A stretch of DNA of 64,000 nt from Opitutus sp. (GCA_009695305.1 SIBG01000012.1:1-64000); one strand, 5' to 3'; positions 27,438 to 36,136 are shown, counted from the first letter of the stretch. Notes: generated by a model from the letters alone, not told the origin. A program made the numbers and translations.

Positions 27438-28526
27438 GTGACCTCCGACGAAATCAAAGAGCACCTCAAGCAAGTGAAGTATCCTGGCTTCAGCCGCGAC
27501 ATCGTGTCGTTCGGGCTGGTGCGCTCGGCGGGCTGCGCGGACGGCGTGGCCAAGGTCTCGCTCGCGCTAACGACCAGCGACCCGAAGCTTCCCCTGCAGC
27601 TGAAGACCGAGGTGGAAAAGTGCCTCCGCGCTCTGCCCGGGGTGAAGGAGACGATCATCGAATTGTCCGTCGCACCCGCCAAGCCCGCGGCCACCGGCGG
27701 AAATCTCGGGGGCAACTCCGCCGCGCCGAAAACCATCAAATACGCTGTCGCCATCGCGTCAGGCAAGGGCGGAGTGGGTAAGAGCACGTTCGCCGTAAAT
27801 CTCGCGTGTGCCCTCGCGCAACTGCTCGCCGCGCAGGGCCGGCCTGGTCGCGTGGGCCTGATGGATTGCGATATCTACGGGCCGAGCGTGCCGCTGATGA
27901 TGGGCCTGCAAGGGCGCCCGGAGGTCGAGGGCGCGGGCGCTGAAGCCATGCTCGTGCCCATGGTGCGCCACGGCGTGAAGGTCATGAGCATGGGTTTTCT
28001 CGTCGACGACAACACGCCCGTCGTCTGGCGCGGCCCGATGATCATGAAGACCATCCAGCAGTTCGTGCAAAACGTGCGCTGGGGCGAACTCGACGTGCTC
28101 CTCGTCGATCTGCCCCCCGGCACCGGCGATGCCCAGCTTTCACTCGTGCAGACCCTCCCGCTCGATGGCGCCGTCATCGTGACCACCCCGCAGCCCGCGG
28201 CCACGAACGTCGCCCGCAAGGGCGGCCTGATGTTTCAGAAGGTCAACGTCCCGCTGCTGGGCGTGGCGGAAAACATGAGTTACTTCACCGATCCCGCCGG
28301 CCAGCGCCACCCGCTCTTCGGTTCGGGCGGCGGCATCCTCACCGCTGAAAAGCTCGGCACCACCCTGCTCGGACAGGTGCCGCTGATCCCGGCCATCCGC
28401 GAGGGCGGCGACACCGGCGAGCCGGTCGTCGTGAGTTCGCCGGCGGGGGAAGCGGCCGATGTCTTTCGCACCATCGCGGACACGTTGCTCGCCCGCCTCG
28501 CCCAGCCAGCGGTGCCGCGAATGTAG
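27438..28526 (+). CDS. mrp: Mrp/NBP35 family iron-sulfur carrier ATPase
   Basis: About 362 residues from GTG 27438. An N-terminal MIP18-like (DUF59) domain of about 80 residues is followed by the P-loop ATPase with the deviant Walker A SGKGGVGKST (108-117), DCDIYGPSVPLMMG and VDLPPGTGDAQLSLVQ. It is predicted to carry and deliver Fe-S clusters. The CxxC that many Mrp proteins have after ENMSYF is absent (TDPAGQRHPLFG), as in some family members. GTG is preferred because it begins the conserved helix; upstream in-frame codons look non-coding. Confidence 0.87.
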   Translation: MTSDEIKEHLKQVKYPGFSRDIVSFGLVRSAGCADGVAKVSLALTTSDPKLPLQLKTEVEKCLRALPGVKETIIELSVAPAKPAATGGNLGGNSAAPKTIKYAVAIASGKGGVGKSTFAVNLACALAQLLAAQGRPGRVGLMDCDIYGPSVPLMMGLQGRPEVEGAGAEAMLVPMVRHGVKVMSMGFLVDDNTPVVWRGPMIMKTIQQFVQNVRWGELDVLLVDLPPGTGDAQLSLVQTLPLDGAVIVTTPQPAATNVARKGGLMFQKVNVPLLGVAENMSYFTDPAGQRHPLFGSGGGILTAEKLGTTLLGQVPLIPAIREGGDTGEPVVVSSPAGEAADVFRTIADTLLARLAQPAVPRM

Positions 28527-28601
28527 CAATTGGGGAAAATTGTGGGCATTGACAGCGGGGCGGCGTCCCTCTCATTTTTCTCACGCGCTGTCCTTCGCTG
28601 C

Positions 28602-28862
28602 ATGACTTCATCCGTCCAAGAACCCGCGACCTCTCGCGAATTCGTCAAACAATCCAGCCTCTACCAGGAATTCCTGGCCGAGCGGGAAGAAATCCTGAAG
28701 CACAAGTGGCTGGAGTCCGAACGGCTCGGCTACGACGTCGGCTTTGAGCGGGCACTGCTCGACTGGATCCGCAAGCATCGGGAGAGCTGGCGCGCCGCGC
28801 GACGGCAGCATGCGTCGGCCACGCCGTTCGCGACCGGCCCGGCCGAAAAGCACAGCGGTTGA
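28602..28862 (+). CDS. Small charged hypothetical protein
   Basis: 86 residues from ATG 28602. The core SSLYQEFLAEREEILKHKWL, ESERLGYDVGFERALLDWI and RKHRESWRAARR is strongly helical and charged. I believe similar short proteins occur widely, but I do not know a function. No membrane or signal segment. It is convergent with rpmG, whose terminator lies between them. Confidence 0.6.
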   Translation: MTSSVQEPATSREFVKQSSLYQEFLAEREEILKHKWLESERLGYDVGFERALLDWIRKHRESWRAARRQHASATPFATGPAEKHSG

Positions 28863-28903
28863 GCGGTCAGTTCGGCCCGCGCCGAGCCCTCCGCCCGCCC
28901 ACG

Positions 28904-28929
28904 AAAAAGCCGGGCTGAATCAGCCCGGC
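28904..28929 (-). terminator. Rho-independent terminator of rpmG
   Basis: On the minus strand a stem GCCGGGCT / AGCCCGGC (28909-28929) with a short loop is followed by CTTTTTCG, a typical intrinsic terminator about 40 bases after the rpmG stop. The plus-strand side ends in AGAAAAGG, so it acts on the minus strand. Confidence 0.8.
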
Positions 28930-28969
28930 AGAAAAGGCAGGTGGCCCCAAAGGACTGCGGCCAAGAGCC

Positions 28970-29134
28970 TTACTTAATCTCTTTGTGCACCGTATGGCGC
29001 TTAAGAAACCAGTTATATTTCTTCTTCTCAATGCGCTCGGTTACGACCTTCTTATTGCGGCGCGTGAGGTAGCGGGAGGCGGGTTTGCCCTCTTTTTTGG
29101 CTTCGGTGCACTCTAGGGTTACGACTTCGTTCAT
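28970..29134 (-). CDS. rpmG: 50S ribosomal protein L33
   Basis: 54 residues read from the minus strand: [20 protein letters not shown], then [20 protein letters not shown] and [14 protein letters not shown]. The TRRNKK and [15 protein letters not shown] blocks are diagnostic for L33. Most of the zinc-binding cysteines of the C+ form are missing (only Cys9 remains), so this is a zinc-independent type. A good terminator lies just downstream. Confidence 0.93.
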   Translation of the reverse strand: MNEVVTLECTEAKKEGKPASRYLTRRNKKVVTERIEKKKYNWFLKRHTVHKEIK

Positions 29135-29204
29135 GGTAGGGAAATAGTTGAAGGGTCAGACAAAAGGGCGCAGGCGGGCCGGTGCAACCCCAATCTTCGC
29201 CCCC

Positions 29205-30275
29205 TCACCGCCGTTTTTCCGTCAGCGGCAGCATGACCCCGCGCCGGAAAAGCGTTACCTGACTCGTGCTCGACGAGACGACGATCGCGATGCAGTTGGC
29301 CGCCACGCTGATCGCCGCTGCCGCCGCGTGGCGACTGCCTAGGCCGCTGGGGAGCGAATAGTCGCTATCGGTCGCCTGAATCAGGCTGCCAGCCGACTCG
29401 ACCACGCCGTCGCCCCGGATGACAAACGCACCGTCGATCGAGGAAAACTCCTTCACGGTCTCATCCATGAATGGATTCAAGATGTTCCGCTCCTCCTCCT
29501 TGTAGCCAAAAAATGGGTTGAGCACGAGCGGCTTGATGAACGTCTCCACTTTCTCGTTGTCCCCGACGACAAAGAGGCAGCCAACCGGCCGGCCCTCGCG
29601 GCCCTCGACGGCGAGCTCGGTCGCGACGGCGATGATGCGCTCCAGCACCTCGGGCTTCACATCATCGGGCAGCAAGTCCGCGGTCGAGCCGGTGAGCAGC
29701 GTTTGAAATTCGCGTTCGATATCGACCACCACGAGGGTGTCGAATTGGTTGCTGCCGGTCATCCCGTCGAGACAGCAGATGCGGTCCGTAAACTTGATCA
29801 CGCCGCGGGTGAGCGCCACGAGGATCGCGCTGCGGAGCTGCGCCATGCGCTGGTTGGAAAACGAACGCACCTGAATCGTCTCAGAAAACTCCTTCTGGTC
29901 CGCGCCCGCCTCGATCGGATTGCGCGTGACGAGGATGGTCTTGAGCTTCGACTCGATCGCGCCGCGCTCGACGCCGCCGACAAACGTGTCGCCAAACACC
30001 ATGAGCGCCCCGCAGTCTGCGCCCCGCGCGACGCGCTCGGCCTCGCGGAACATGAGACGGTTTACGCGGTTTTGCTGCGCCTGCACCGGACGGATTCCGC
30101 CAAACCCGCCGACGAGCTGCTCGTGCAGCGCGTCGAGATCGGTCGCATTGACGAGACCGTTGACCAGCGCGGGCTCCTTGACCTGCCGGGCGATCGAAGC
30201 GAGCACTTGCAGGTAGTCACGGGACTTCTCGCCCGCGATGAGCATCATGATGAGATGCACGCGTTCGTCGTCCAT
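29205..30275 (-). CDS. Diadenylate cyclase (DAC) part of a frameshifted EIIA-DAC protein
   Basis: The C-terminal ~75 residues are a c-di-AMP synthase (DAC) domain: DGAFVIRGDGVVESAG (DGA at 281-283 of this frame), LPSGLGSRHAAAAAIS (RH motif at 315-316) and IAIVVSSSTSQV. Residues about 70-280, with ARGADCGALMVFGD, VGCLFVVGDNEKV and LNPFFGYKEEERNILNPFMDETVKEF, resemble the middle of archaeal DacZ-type enzymes (pyruvate kinase C-terminal-like plus DAC). The first ~60 residues are the second half of a PTS EIIA domain whose first half is the upstream, other-frame segment at 30245-30547. The ATG used here (30275) is internal to that domain, so the true gene is 30547 to 29205 with one base missing near 30340. 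No regulator is adjacent. Confidence 0.8.
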   Translation of the reverse strand: MDDERVHLIMMLIAGEKSRDYLQVLASIARQVKEPALVNGLVNATDLDALHEQLVGGFGGIRPVQAQQNRVNRLMFREAERVARGADCGALMVFGDTFVGGVERGAIESKLKTILVTRNPIEAGADQKEFSETIQVRSFSNQRMAQLRSAILVALTRGVIKFTDRICCLDGMTGSNQFDTLVVVDIEREFQTLLTGSTADLLPDDVKPEVLERIIAVATELAVEGREGRPVGCLFVVGDNEKVETFIKPLVLNPFFGYKEEERNILNPFMDETVKEFSSIDGAFVIRGDGVVESAGSLIQATDSDYSLPSGLGSRHAAAAAISVAANCIAIVVSSSTSQVTLFRRGVMLPLTEKRR

Positions 30276-30547
30276 CGCGCCGTCGTGGCGGATGCCGACG
30301 CGGCTGCGGCCGATCGCGAGGATGTAGCGGGCCGCATCCTCACCCGGACGTGCGGCAGCGCGACGCCGAGGCCGAGGTAGGTCGTCATCGTGCCCTCGCG
30401 GGCCAGCAGGCCCTTGAGCAGCGCCTCGGGTTTGAGATCGGGAAAACTTTCCACCGAGACCGCCAGCAGCTCCTGCAACGCGCCCTCGAGATCGTGGCTG
30501 CGCAAATCGATGATGCGGCTGCGGGCGATGATTTTGTCGAGGCGCAT
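30245..30547 (-). CDS. PTS EIIA-like N-terminal half, frameshifted from the DAC gene
   Basis: From ATG 30547: MRLDKIIARSRIIDLRSHDL, a helical block, then LLKGLLAREGTMTTYLGLGV and ALPHVRV. This is the fructose/PtsN-type EIIA fold with the phospho-acceptor His66 in ALPH. After VRV the frame turns into low-complexity Ser/Ala, while the proper continuation (DAARYILAIGRSRVGIRHDG, then MDDERVHLIMMLIAG) lies in the frame of the DAC gene. One base is missing around 30336-30343, counting by the combined length (1343 bases). Real disruption versus sequence error cannot be told apart here. Confidence 0.75.
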   Translation of the reverse strand: MRLDKIIARSRIIDLRSHDLEGALQELLAVSVESFPDLKPEALLKGLLAREGTMTTYLGLGVALPHVRVRMRPATSSRSAAAASASATTARWTTNACISS

Positions 30548-30562
30548 GGATTATTGCCCCTT

Positions 30563-30640
30563 AGTCATTCTGCGCGGAGCGAAAACTTTCCCGTGGCGAA
30601 AACTCAGAGTGGTCGAACGCATGGATCCTTCGCTTCGCTC
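30563..30640. repeat. Degenerate TCATTCTGCGC...GGATCCTTCGC repeat
   Basis: AGTCATTCTGCGCGGAGCGA (about 30563-30582) and GGATCCTTCGCTTCGCTCCG (about 30623-30642) are the two ends of the dispersed repeat also seen at 24162 and 41786, here poorly matched to each other. It fills most of the gap between nuoA and the EIIA-DAC gene. Confidence 0.45.
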
Positions 30641-30656
30641 CGGATTAAGCCGCGCG

Positions 30657-31031
30657 TCACTTCTCCCACTCGAGCGCGCCTTTCTTGATCTCGTAAACGA
30701 GGCCGAGCACGAGCACGCCGATGAAAAACAGGATCGGCCCGAGGATGGCGATGCCATGGTGCAGAAACTCCCGGTAGATGAACGTCCACGGCACGAGGAT
30801 CACGATCTCCAGATCAAACAGCATGAAGAGCAGCGCCGTGAGAAAAAACTTCACCGCGAAGCGCGTGTGGACGAGGCCCTCACCGGGCACGCCGCACTCA
30901 TAGGCGGAATCCTTGATCCGTGTGTGCTTCGCTCGCTGGCCGAAAAAATGGCTCGCGCCGATGATCACCCCGGTGATCGCCGCGGCGAGCACGGCCTGAA
31001 TCAAAAACGGCAGATAATCAGCGGAAGTCAT
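30657..31031 (-). CDS. nuoA: NADH-quinone oxidoreductase subunit A
   Basis: Membrane subunit of complex I, 124 residues with three helices. Diagnostic segments are YECGVPGEG (the loop containing the conserved Cys), RFAVKFFLTALLFMLFDLEIVILVPW and GLVYEIKKGALEW. It is normally the first gene of a 13-14-gene nuo operon, but nuoB and the rest do not follow here, so the subunit is encoded apart. The ATG at 31031 matches the family N-terminus. Confidence 0.93.
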   Translation of the reverse strand: MTSADYLPFLIQAVLAAAITGVIIGASHFFGQRAKHTRIKDSAYECGVPGEGLVHTRFAVKFFLTALLFMLFDLEIVILVPWTFIYREFLHHGIAILGPILFFIGVLVLGLVYEIKKGALEWEK

Positions 31032-31132
31032 GGCAGTTGGTCGCAGAGAAATTGGGCGCAGCGGCCAGCCGGAGACAAGCGGGAATTTTTTCTGGCAGTT
31101 GGCGGGACCCGGCGGCCACGACCGGGCCCCGG

Positions 31133-32173
31133 CTATTCCACCGGAATCACCTTCACCAGCTTGGTGTGCGTCGAGCCGACGCCAAGGGTCTCGGCAAACT
31201 CCAGCGTGCGGATGTCCTCGTTGATCGGCGGAAAGCCCTCCTTCTTCCGGTGGTCGTTCATGCGGTCGCGCGCGAGCGAGTCGAGGATCACGGGATCAGT
31301 GCTCAGCCAGAGCAGCGGCTCGGAGGCGGAGTAAAGTGAGTTAAAGAACGGGCCGCCGATAAACTGGTAATGCTCCAGGCTCGCAATCGTGAACATCCAC
31401 GTCTGCCGCAATTCCGGGATCGCACTCATCTCGGCGACGGCAGCGGGCGCGTTCGCGGGAGAACGGAAAAAGCGCGCGGTGTTCGAGGCATTCCAGAGGG
31501 TCGCATTGACCAGCGCGCCGTTGACGCCGAGTGTCGGGTGATCGGTGTAGACGGGGAGATTGATCCAAAAATCGGCGTCCAGGAACAGCGGCGTCGCGAG
31601 GAAGCTCTTGCGATCCTCGTCCTTCGAGGAGTTGTTCGGGAAATCCTTGGTCTGCTGTTCCGCAAAGATCGGATCGAAGCGCTGCGGGAGCGGCGAGTCG
31701 TAGAACCAGACGGGGTCATAGTAGCGGCCCGACTCGAGCACGTAGACCTGATGACCCTTGAACGGCGTCTGGCCGGACACGAGCGACGGCAGGTAACCGG
31801 TCATGCGGAGCCGGAGCTGATTGAGGCCAACGAGAAAAATATTTTGTGGCTCGAAGCCGCGGCGCTCGAGCGCGGTGATGACCGCCCGGACCAGCGCGAC
31901 GGGGGTTGCCATGCCCGGGCCGGAATCGGCATAGATTTTCAGGCCGGCTTTTTTCTTCGGGCCGGGCGCGAGTTTCTTGCCGGAGGCCGCTTCAAATTTT
32001 TCGAGCAACGTCGCGACCTGCCGCTCGTAATTCGCGTCCCCGAAATCCGCGAGCCGCGCCTGCCACACCGGATCCGGCGCCGAAGCTTTCGGTGGCGCCG
32101 ACGCGGCGGTGACCGCGCGGGTGCCGAGGGCCAGAAGGACCGAGCAGAGAAGAGTGAAGAGGGAAAAGCGCAT
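31133..32173 (-). CDS. Secreted DUF362-like protein
   Basis: 346 residues with a signal peptide (RFSLFTLLCSVLLALGTRAVTA). The body has elements reminiscent of DUF362 proteins: GLKIYADSGPGMATPVALVR, FLDADFWINLPVYTDHPTLG, VNGALVNATLWNASNTARFF, EHYQFIGGPFFNS and LLWLSTDPVILDSLARDRMN. Some DUF362 members bind Fe-S clusters, but no cysteine-rich motif is present here. Function unknown; probably periplasmic. Confidence 0.55.
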   Translation of the reverse strand: MRFSLFTLLCSVLLALGTRAVTAASAPPKASAPDPVWQARLADFGDANYERQVATLLEKFEAASGKKLAPGPKKKAGLKIYADSGPGMATPVALVRAVITALERRGFEPQNIFLVGLNQLRLRMTGYLPSLVSGQTPFKGHQVYVLESGRYYDPVWFYDSPLPQRFDPIFAEQQTKDFPNNSSKDEDRKSFLATPLFLDADFWINLPVYTDHPTLGVNGALVNATLWNASNTARFFRSPANAPAAVAEMSAIPELRQTWMFTIASLEHYQFIGGPFFNSLYSASEPLLWLSTDPVILDSLARDRMNDHRKKEGFPPINEDIRTLEFAETLGVGSTHTKLVKVIPVE

Positions 32174-32223
32174 GTCTGGTTTGTCGCCTCGCGGCGGCCG
32201 AAGTTTCCGAAGAAGCCGCGAAA

Positions 32224-32252
32224 CTTGACAGTCCCGTGGACCGGTTGAAAGT
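32224..32252 (+). promoter_or_regulatory. Possible sigma-70 promoter for dnaG-rpoD
   Basis: A perfect -35 hexamer TTGACA at 32224-32229 lies about 100 bases upstream of dnaG. Seventeen bases later only a poor -10 (AAAGTG) is found. Weak evidence. Confidence 0.25.
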
Positions 32253-32281
32253 GCATTCTTCGCCGCCGCGCCAAACGCCGT

Positions 32282-32327
32282 CGCGGAACGGCCTCCCGTT
32301 CCGCGGAGCCGGAAGCCGCTCCGCTAC
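32282..32327 (-). repeat. Tandem REP hairpins with GTAG abutting the dnaG start
   Basis: On the minus strand GTAG (complement of 32324-32327) leads into a hairpin CGGAGC / GCTCCG (32304-32323). It is followed by a second perfect 10-bp stem, 32282-32291 with 32296-32305, sharing two bases. The dnaG ATG starts two bases after the motif, so the leader of dnaG, including the usual ribosome-binding position, consists of repeat sequence. Confidence 0.6.
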
Positions 32328-32328
32328 C

Positions 32329-34191
32329 ATGCCCGTCATCAAACCCACCTGCGTCCGCGACCTAAAGTTGCGGGTGAATCTCGCCGATGTCGTCTCGCGC
32401 ATGGTCACCCTGCGCAAGGCCGGCGGGTCACGGCTCAAGGGGCTGTGCCCGTTTCACAACGAGAAGACGCCTTCCTTCAACGTCGATCCCGACAAGGGTT
32501 ACTATCACTGCTTCGGCTGTGGAAAAAGTGGCGACATCATCTCCTTCGTCAGCGAAACCGAGCAGCTCAAGTTCACTGAGGCGGTCGAGGCCCTCGGCAA
32601 ACGCTTTGGCATCGTGATCGAATATGAGGCGGGCTCCGGTGGGCCCAGCAGTGAAGAGCGCTCGCTGCGCCAGGAGGTGTTCGATCTGCACGACGCCGCG
32701 GCGGAGCATTTTCACCAGGCCTTCAAGGCGCAGGATGCGACGGGTGACTGGATGCGAAATTTCTGGGTGGAAAAACGCCGCTTCCCGGCCGAACTCGCCG
32801 ACGAATTCAAAATCGGTGCCGCCGATGCCAGCGGCAGCGGGCTCGGGGCGGCGTTGATGCGCCGAAAATATTCCGAGGAGGCGCTGCGCCGCTGCGGACT
32901 GTTTTTCATCTACGACGATGCCGCGATCACGTTGCACTCGCTGCGTCCGCGTTTTCGCGGCCGGCTGATGATTCCGATCCGCGACCATCAGGGGCGCGTG
33001 GTGGCCTTCACCGCGCGGCAAACCGAGCTCACGCCCGACGACGATCCGGCGAAAGAGGCAAAATACGTCAACTCGCCCGAGACGCCGATCTTCACCAAGG
33101 GCAACCTGCTCTTCAACCTCGACCGCGCCCGCACCAACGTCGGCGAGGGCCGGCCGTTCGTGATGGTCGAGGGCCAGCTCGACGCCCTGCGCTGCTGGAG
33201 CGTGGGCCTCAAGACCGCCATTGCGCCCCAGGGCACCTCGATCACCGAGGGCCAGCTCGTGCTGCTGCGGCGTTATCACACCCAGGTGGAGTGTTTCTTC
33301 GACAGCGATAGCGCCGGCCAGAAAGCCTCCCTGCGCTTCTTGCCGATGGCGCTGAAGGCCGGGCTCGAGGTGCGTTTTCTCACGCTCGCGGGCGCGGACA
33401 AGGTCGATCCAGATTTGCTCTTTCTCGAACGCGGACTCGCCGCCTACGACGAAGTGAAGCTCAGCGCGCAGACGGCGATGGCCTTCGCCTGTCGGGCCGC
33501 GCTGCCCGACCCCGGCACCGCTTCGCCCGAACTGCGATCGCGGGCCGCGCAGGTCGTTTTTGAGATCATCGCCAACGCCGAGAGCGAGGTCGCGCGCGCC
33601 GGCTTCGTCACCGAGGCCGCGACCCACCTGCGATTGCCACTGTCGGCCGCCCAAAAAGACTTTCAGGGCTTCACTACGCGCCAATCTCGCCAAGCCGCCG
33701 CGCGGCCCGCGCCTGCACCAAACACGGCGCCGGCCGCCCCCCACACCGCGCACACGCCGGAGCATCACCTGTTGCTGCTCTGCCTGCACTTCGAGTCGCT
33801 CGGGAAGCCGATGAGCTCCGCCGTGCCGCACGATTGGATCGACACCGGCCATACCGCGGGATTGCTGCTCAACAAAATCTTGGGCGAGTTCGAGCACGAC
33901 GCCTGGCCCGGCCGCGACCACCTTGACGGCCTGTTGGAGACGCCGGAGGAGCGCGCGCTGGTCGCCACTCTGCTTTTCGAGACGCCGGTGATCGACACTC
34001 CCGCCAAAGTCGCCAGCGACGGTTTGCGCCAGCTCCGCGCCCGCGCGCTCGAGCCCCGCCTCAGGCAAATAGAACTTGCTTTGGCCAACCCCCGTGCGGA
34101 CATTGATTCTGACCCAATTTCACTCTTAAAAGAACGTTCCGACCTGCAACGCCAGCTCCGCCAACCCATCGTTTTGACGATGGTAACCTGA
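32329..34191 (+). CDS. dnaG: DNA primase
   Basis: Synthesises RNA primers at the replication fork. 620 residues from ATG 32329. The zinc ribbon is Cys40, His43, Cys61 and Cys64 (CPFHNEKTPSF, YHCFGCGKSGD). The catalytic core follows with the Toprim motifs VEGQLDALRCWS and CFFDSDSAGQKASLRF. An Ala/Pro-rich linker (about 470-500) precedes a C-terminal helicase-interaction domain. The rpoD gene follows 75 bases downstream in the classic dnaG-rpoD arrangement. Upstream in-frame codons lie in repeat sequence and are rejected. Confidence 0.93.
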   Translation: MPVIKPTCVRDLKLRVNLADVVSRMVTLRKAGGSRLKGLCPFHNEKTPSFNVDPDKGYYHCFGCGKSGDIISFVSETEQLKFTEAVEALGKRFGIVIEYEAGSGGPSSEERSLRQEVFDLHDAAAEHFHQAFKAQDATGDWMRNFWVEKRRFPAELADEFKIGAADASGSGLGAALMRRKYSEEALRRCGLFFIYDDAAITLHSLRPRFRGRLMIPIRDHQGRVVAFTARQTELTPDDDPAKEAKYVNSPETPIFTKGNLLFNLDRARTNVGEGRPFVMVEGQLDALRCWSVGLKTAIAPQGTSITEGQLVLLRRYHTQVECFFDSDSAGQKASLRFLPMALKAGLEVRFLTLAGADKVDPDLLFLERGLAAYDEVKLSAQTAMAFACRAALPDPGTASPELRSRAAQVVFEIIANAESEVARAGFVTEAATHLRLPLSAAQKDFQGFTTRQSRQAAARPAPAPNTAPAAPHTAHTPEHHLLLLCLHFESLGKPMSSAVPHDWIDTGHTAGLLLNKILGEFEHDAWPGRDHLDGLLETPEERALVATLLFETPVIDTPAKVASDGLRQLRARALEPRLRQIELALANPRADIDSDPISLLKERSDLQRQLRQPIVLTMVT

Positions 34192-34266
34192 GACGTTTTG
34201 GCGCTCCGACGTAAATTCACGCCATTTCTGGCGCATATATAGAGACCCTTTCCATTTTTCATCACT

Positions 34267-36117
34267 ATGTCCCGCAAAGCCAAGCCGTCCTCTCCCTCTC
34301 ATTCCTCCAAATCCGAAGCCGTCGAGGCCGTCCTCGCCAAGATCGCGCCTGCGGTAGGCGCCGCGCCCGGTGCCGACGCCACGCCCGGCGGCATCAACGA
34401 CAAGATCCGCAACCTCATCCGGCTTTCGAAGGAGCAGGGTTACCTGACCTTCGACGACATCAACGAAGCGCTGCCTGAGTCCGTCGAAAACCAGGAGGAG
34501 ATCGATAACGTCCTCTCCATTCTGCAGAATCTCGAAATCGAAATCCTCGAGCCGGATCAGGTCGAGGACTACAAACAGCGGCAGGAGGAGGCCGAAGAGG
34601 AGGAGAGCCGCACTTCCCAAAACGACATCCTGGACGATCCCGTCCGGATGTATCTCAAGCAGATGGGCCAGGTCCCGCTGCTCACGCGCGAGCAGGAAGT
34701 GGAAATCTCCAAGCGCATCGAAAACGCCGAGTTGAAGGCCCAGACGGCGCTCTTCGAAGCCTCCGCGGTCGGCAACTACATCGGCACGCTCGGCGCCAAG
34801 CTGCTCAACCGCGAGGAGCGCTTCGACCGCATCGTCATCGACAAGAAAATCGACTCGCGCGAAGCCTACTTCAAGAGCCTGCCCAAGCTCGTCGAAAATA
34901 CCCAAAAATCCGAGGCCGGCACCGCCGAGGCCTGGGACGAAGCGCTCAAGGCCAAGGGTGAGGCAGAAAAGAAGAAAGTGCTCTCGAAATTCCGGAAGCG
35001 CGAAAATGTGCTTCGCGCGTTCTTCTCGAAATTCTTTTTTAAACTCAAGGTTTACGAGGAATACCTTGAGAATCTCCGCCCCACCCTCGAGGAAACCGAA
35101 CGCCTCCTCCATCAGGTCGATCGCGCCAAGCACCCGAAGACCAAGAAGGACGCGGCGATCGATGTCCGTTCCGTCAACCACCGGCTGAAGCAGATCGAGG
35201 CCGCGCAGCGCATCGCCCCGACCGAACTGCTCCGGGTCGTCGCGCAGACCTTCGTCCACGTCCGCGAAGCCCACAAGGCCAAGACCGAGATGGTCGAGGC
35301 CAATCTCCGTCTCGTCATCTCCATCGCGAAGAAATACACGAACCGCGGTCTCTCCTTCCTCGACCTGATCCAGGAGGGCAACATGGGCCTGATGAAGGCC
35401 GTCGAGAAATTCGAGTATCGCCGCGGCTACAAGTTCTCCACTTACGCCACGTGGTGGATCCGCCAGGCCATCACCCGCTCCATCGCCGACCAGGCGCGCA
35501 CGATCCGCATCCCGGTCCACATGATCGAGACCTTGAACAAGGTCATGCAGGTGCAGAAGCAACTCCTGCAGGAATACGGCCACGAGCCCACGCCGGATGA
35601 AGTCGCCGACGAGATGAACCTGCCCGTCGAGCGCGTGCAGCAGATCATGAAGATGGCGCAGCAACCCATCTCGCTCCAGTCACCGGTCGGCGATGGCGAC
35701 GACACGAGCTTCGGCGATTTCATCGAGGACAAATCTGCCGAGAATCCCTACGACATGACGGCCTACTCGCTCCTCCGCGAGAAGATCATCGACGTGCTTG
35801 ACACCCTCACCGAGCGCGAGCGCCGCGTGCTCTCGCTGCGGTTCGGGCTGGTGGACGGCTACAGCCGCACGCTTGAGGAAGTGGGCAAGCAATTCAAAGT
35901 GACGCGCGAGCGCATCCGTCAAATCGAAGCGAAGGCGCTGCGAAAAATGCGCCACCCGACGCGCATCCGCCAACTCCACGGTTTCTTCGATGCCGAGCAA
36001 ATCGACAACGCGCAGAATCTCCTCAAGGTCGCCGCGACCACGCGGGCGCCCGGAGTGCAGCCGCACCCGGCCGGCAGCCTGCCCGGCGGCCTCGGTTTCC
36101 CTATGCCAAAGCTGTAG
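34267..36117 (+). CDS. rpoD: Primary RNA polymerase sigma factor RpoD
   Basis: 616 residues, full-length group 1 sigma-70. Region 1.1 is present ([28 protein letters not shown]). [21 protein letters not shown] is region 1.2. A long non-conserved insert (about 160-320) follows, then region 2 ([40 protein letters not shown]), region 3, and region 4.2 ([20 protein letters not shown]). It recognises -35/-10 promoters of housekeeping genes. The TAG stop codon belongs to a GTAG REP hairpin that begins at 36114. Confidence 0.95.
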   Translation: MSRKAKPSSPSHSSKSEAVEAVLAKIAPAVGAAPGADATPGGINDKIRNLIRLSKEQGYLTFDDINEALPESVENQEEIDNVLSILQNLEIEILEPDQVEDYKQRQEEAEEEESRTSQNDILDDPVRMYLKQMGQVPLLTREQEVEISKRIENAELKAQTALFEASAVGNYIGTLGAKLLNREERFDRIVIDKKIDSREAYFKSLPKLVENTQKSEAGTAEAWDEALKAKGEAEKKKVLSKFRKRENVLRAFFSKFFFKLKVYEEYLENLRPTLEETERLLHQVDRAKHPKTKKDAAIDVRSVNHRLKQIEAAQRIAPTELLRVVAQTFVHVREAHKAKTEMVEANLRLVISIAKKYTNRGLSFLDLIQEGNMGLMKAVEKFEYRRGYKFSTYATWWIRQAITRSIADQARTIRIPVHMIETLNKVMQVQKQLLQEYGHEPTPDEVADEMNLPVERVQQIMKMAQQPISLQSPVGDGDDTSFGDFIEDKSAENPYDMTAYSLLREKIIDVLDTLTERERRVLSLRFGLVDGYSRTLEEVGKQFKVTRERIRQIEAKALRKMRHPTRIRQLHGFFDAEQIDNAQNLLKVAATTRAPGVQPHPAGSLPGGLGFPMPKL

Positions 36118-36136
36118 GGTGGGCTTCATCCCGCCC
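36114..36136 (+). repeat. GTAG REP hairpin at the rpoD stop codon
   Basis: GTAG at 36114-36117 is followed by GGTGGG / CCCGCC-type pairing with loop CTTCAT. The TAG is the rpoD stop. Directly downstream (about 36139-36166) comes a fragment of another repeat, AAAGCGCAGCGAAGGATCCA, whose last bases run into the ATG of the next gene. Confidence 0.55.

Noticed and set aside
28930-28969. Possible tRNA next to rpmG
   Set aside because: rpmG is sometimes beside a tRNA gene, but no acceptor stem, anticodon arm or T-loop motif can be built from these 40 bases.
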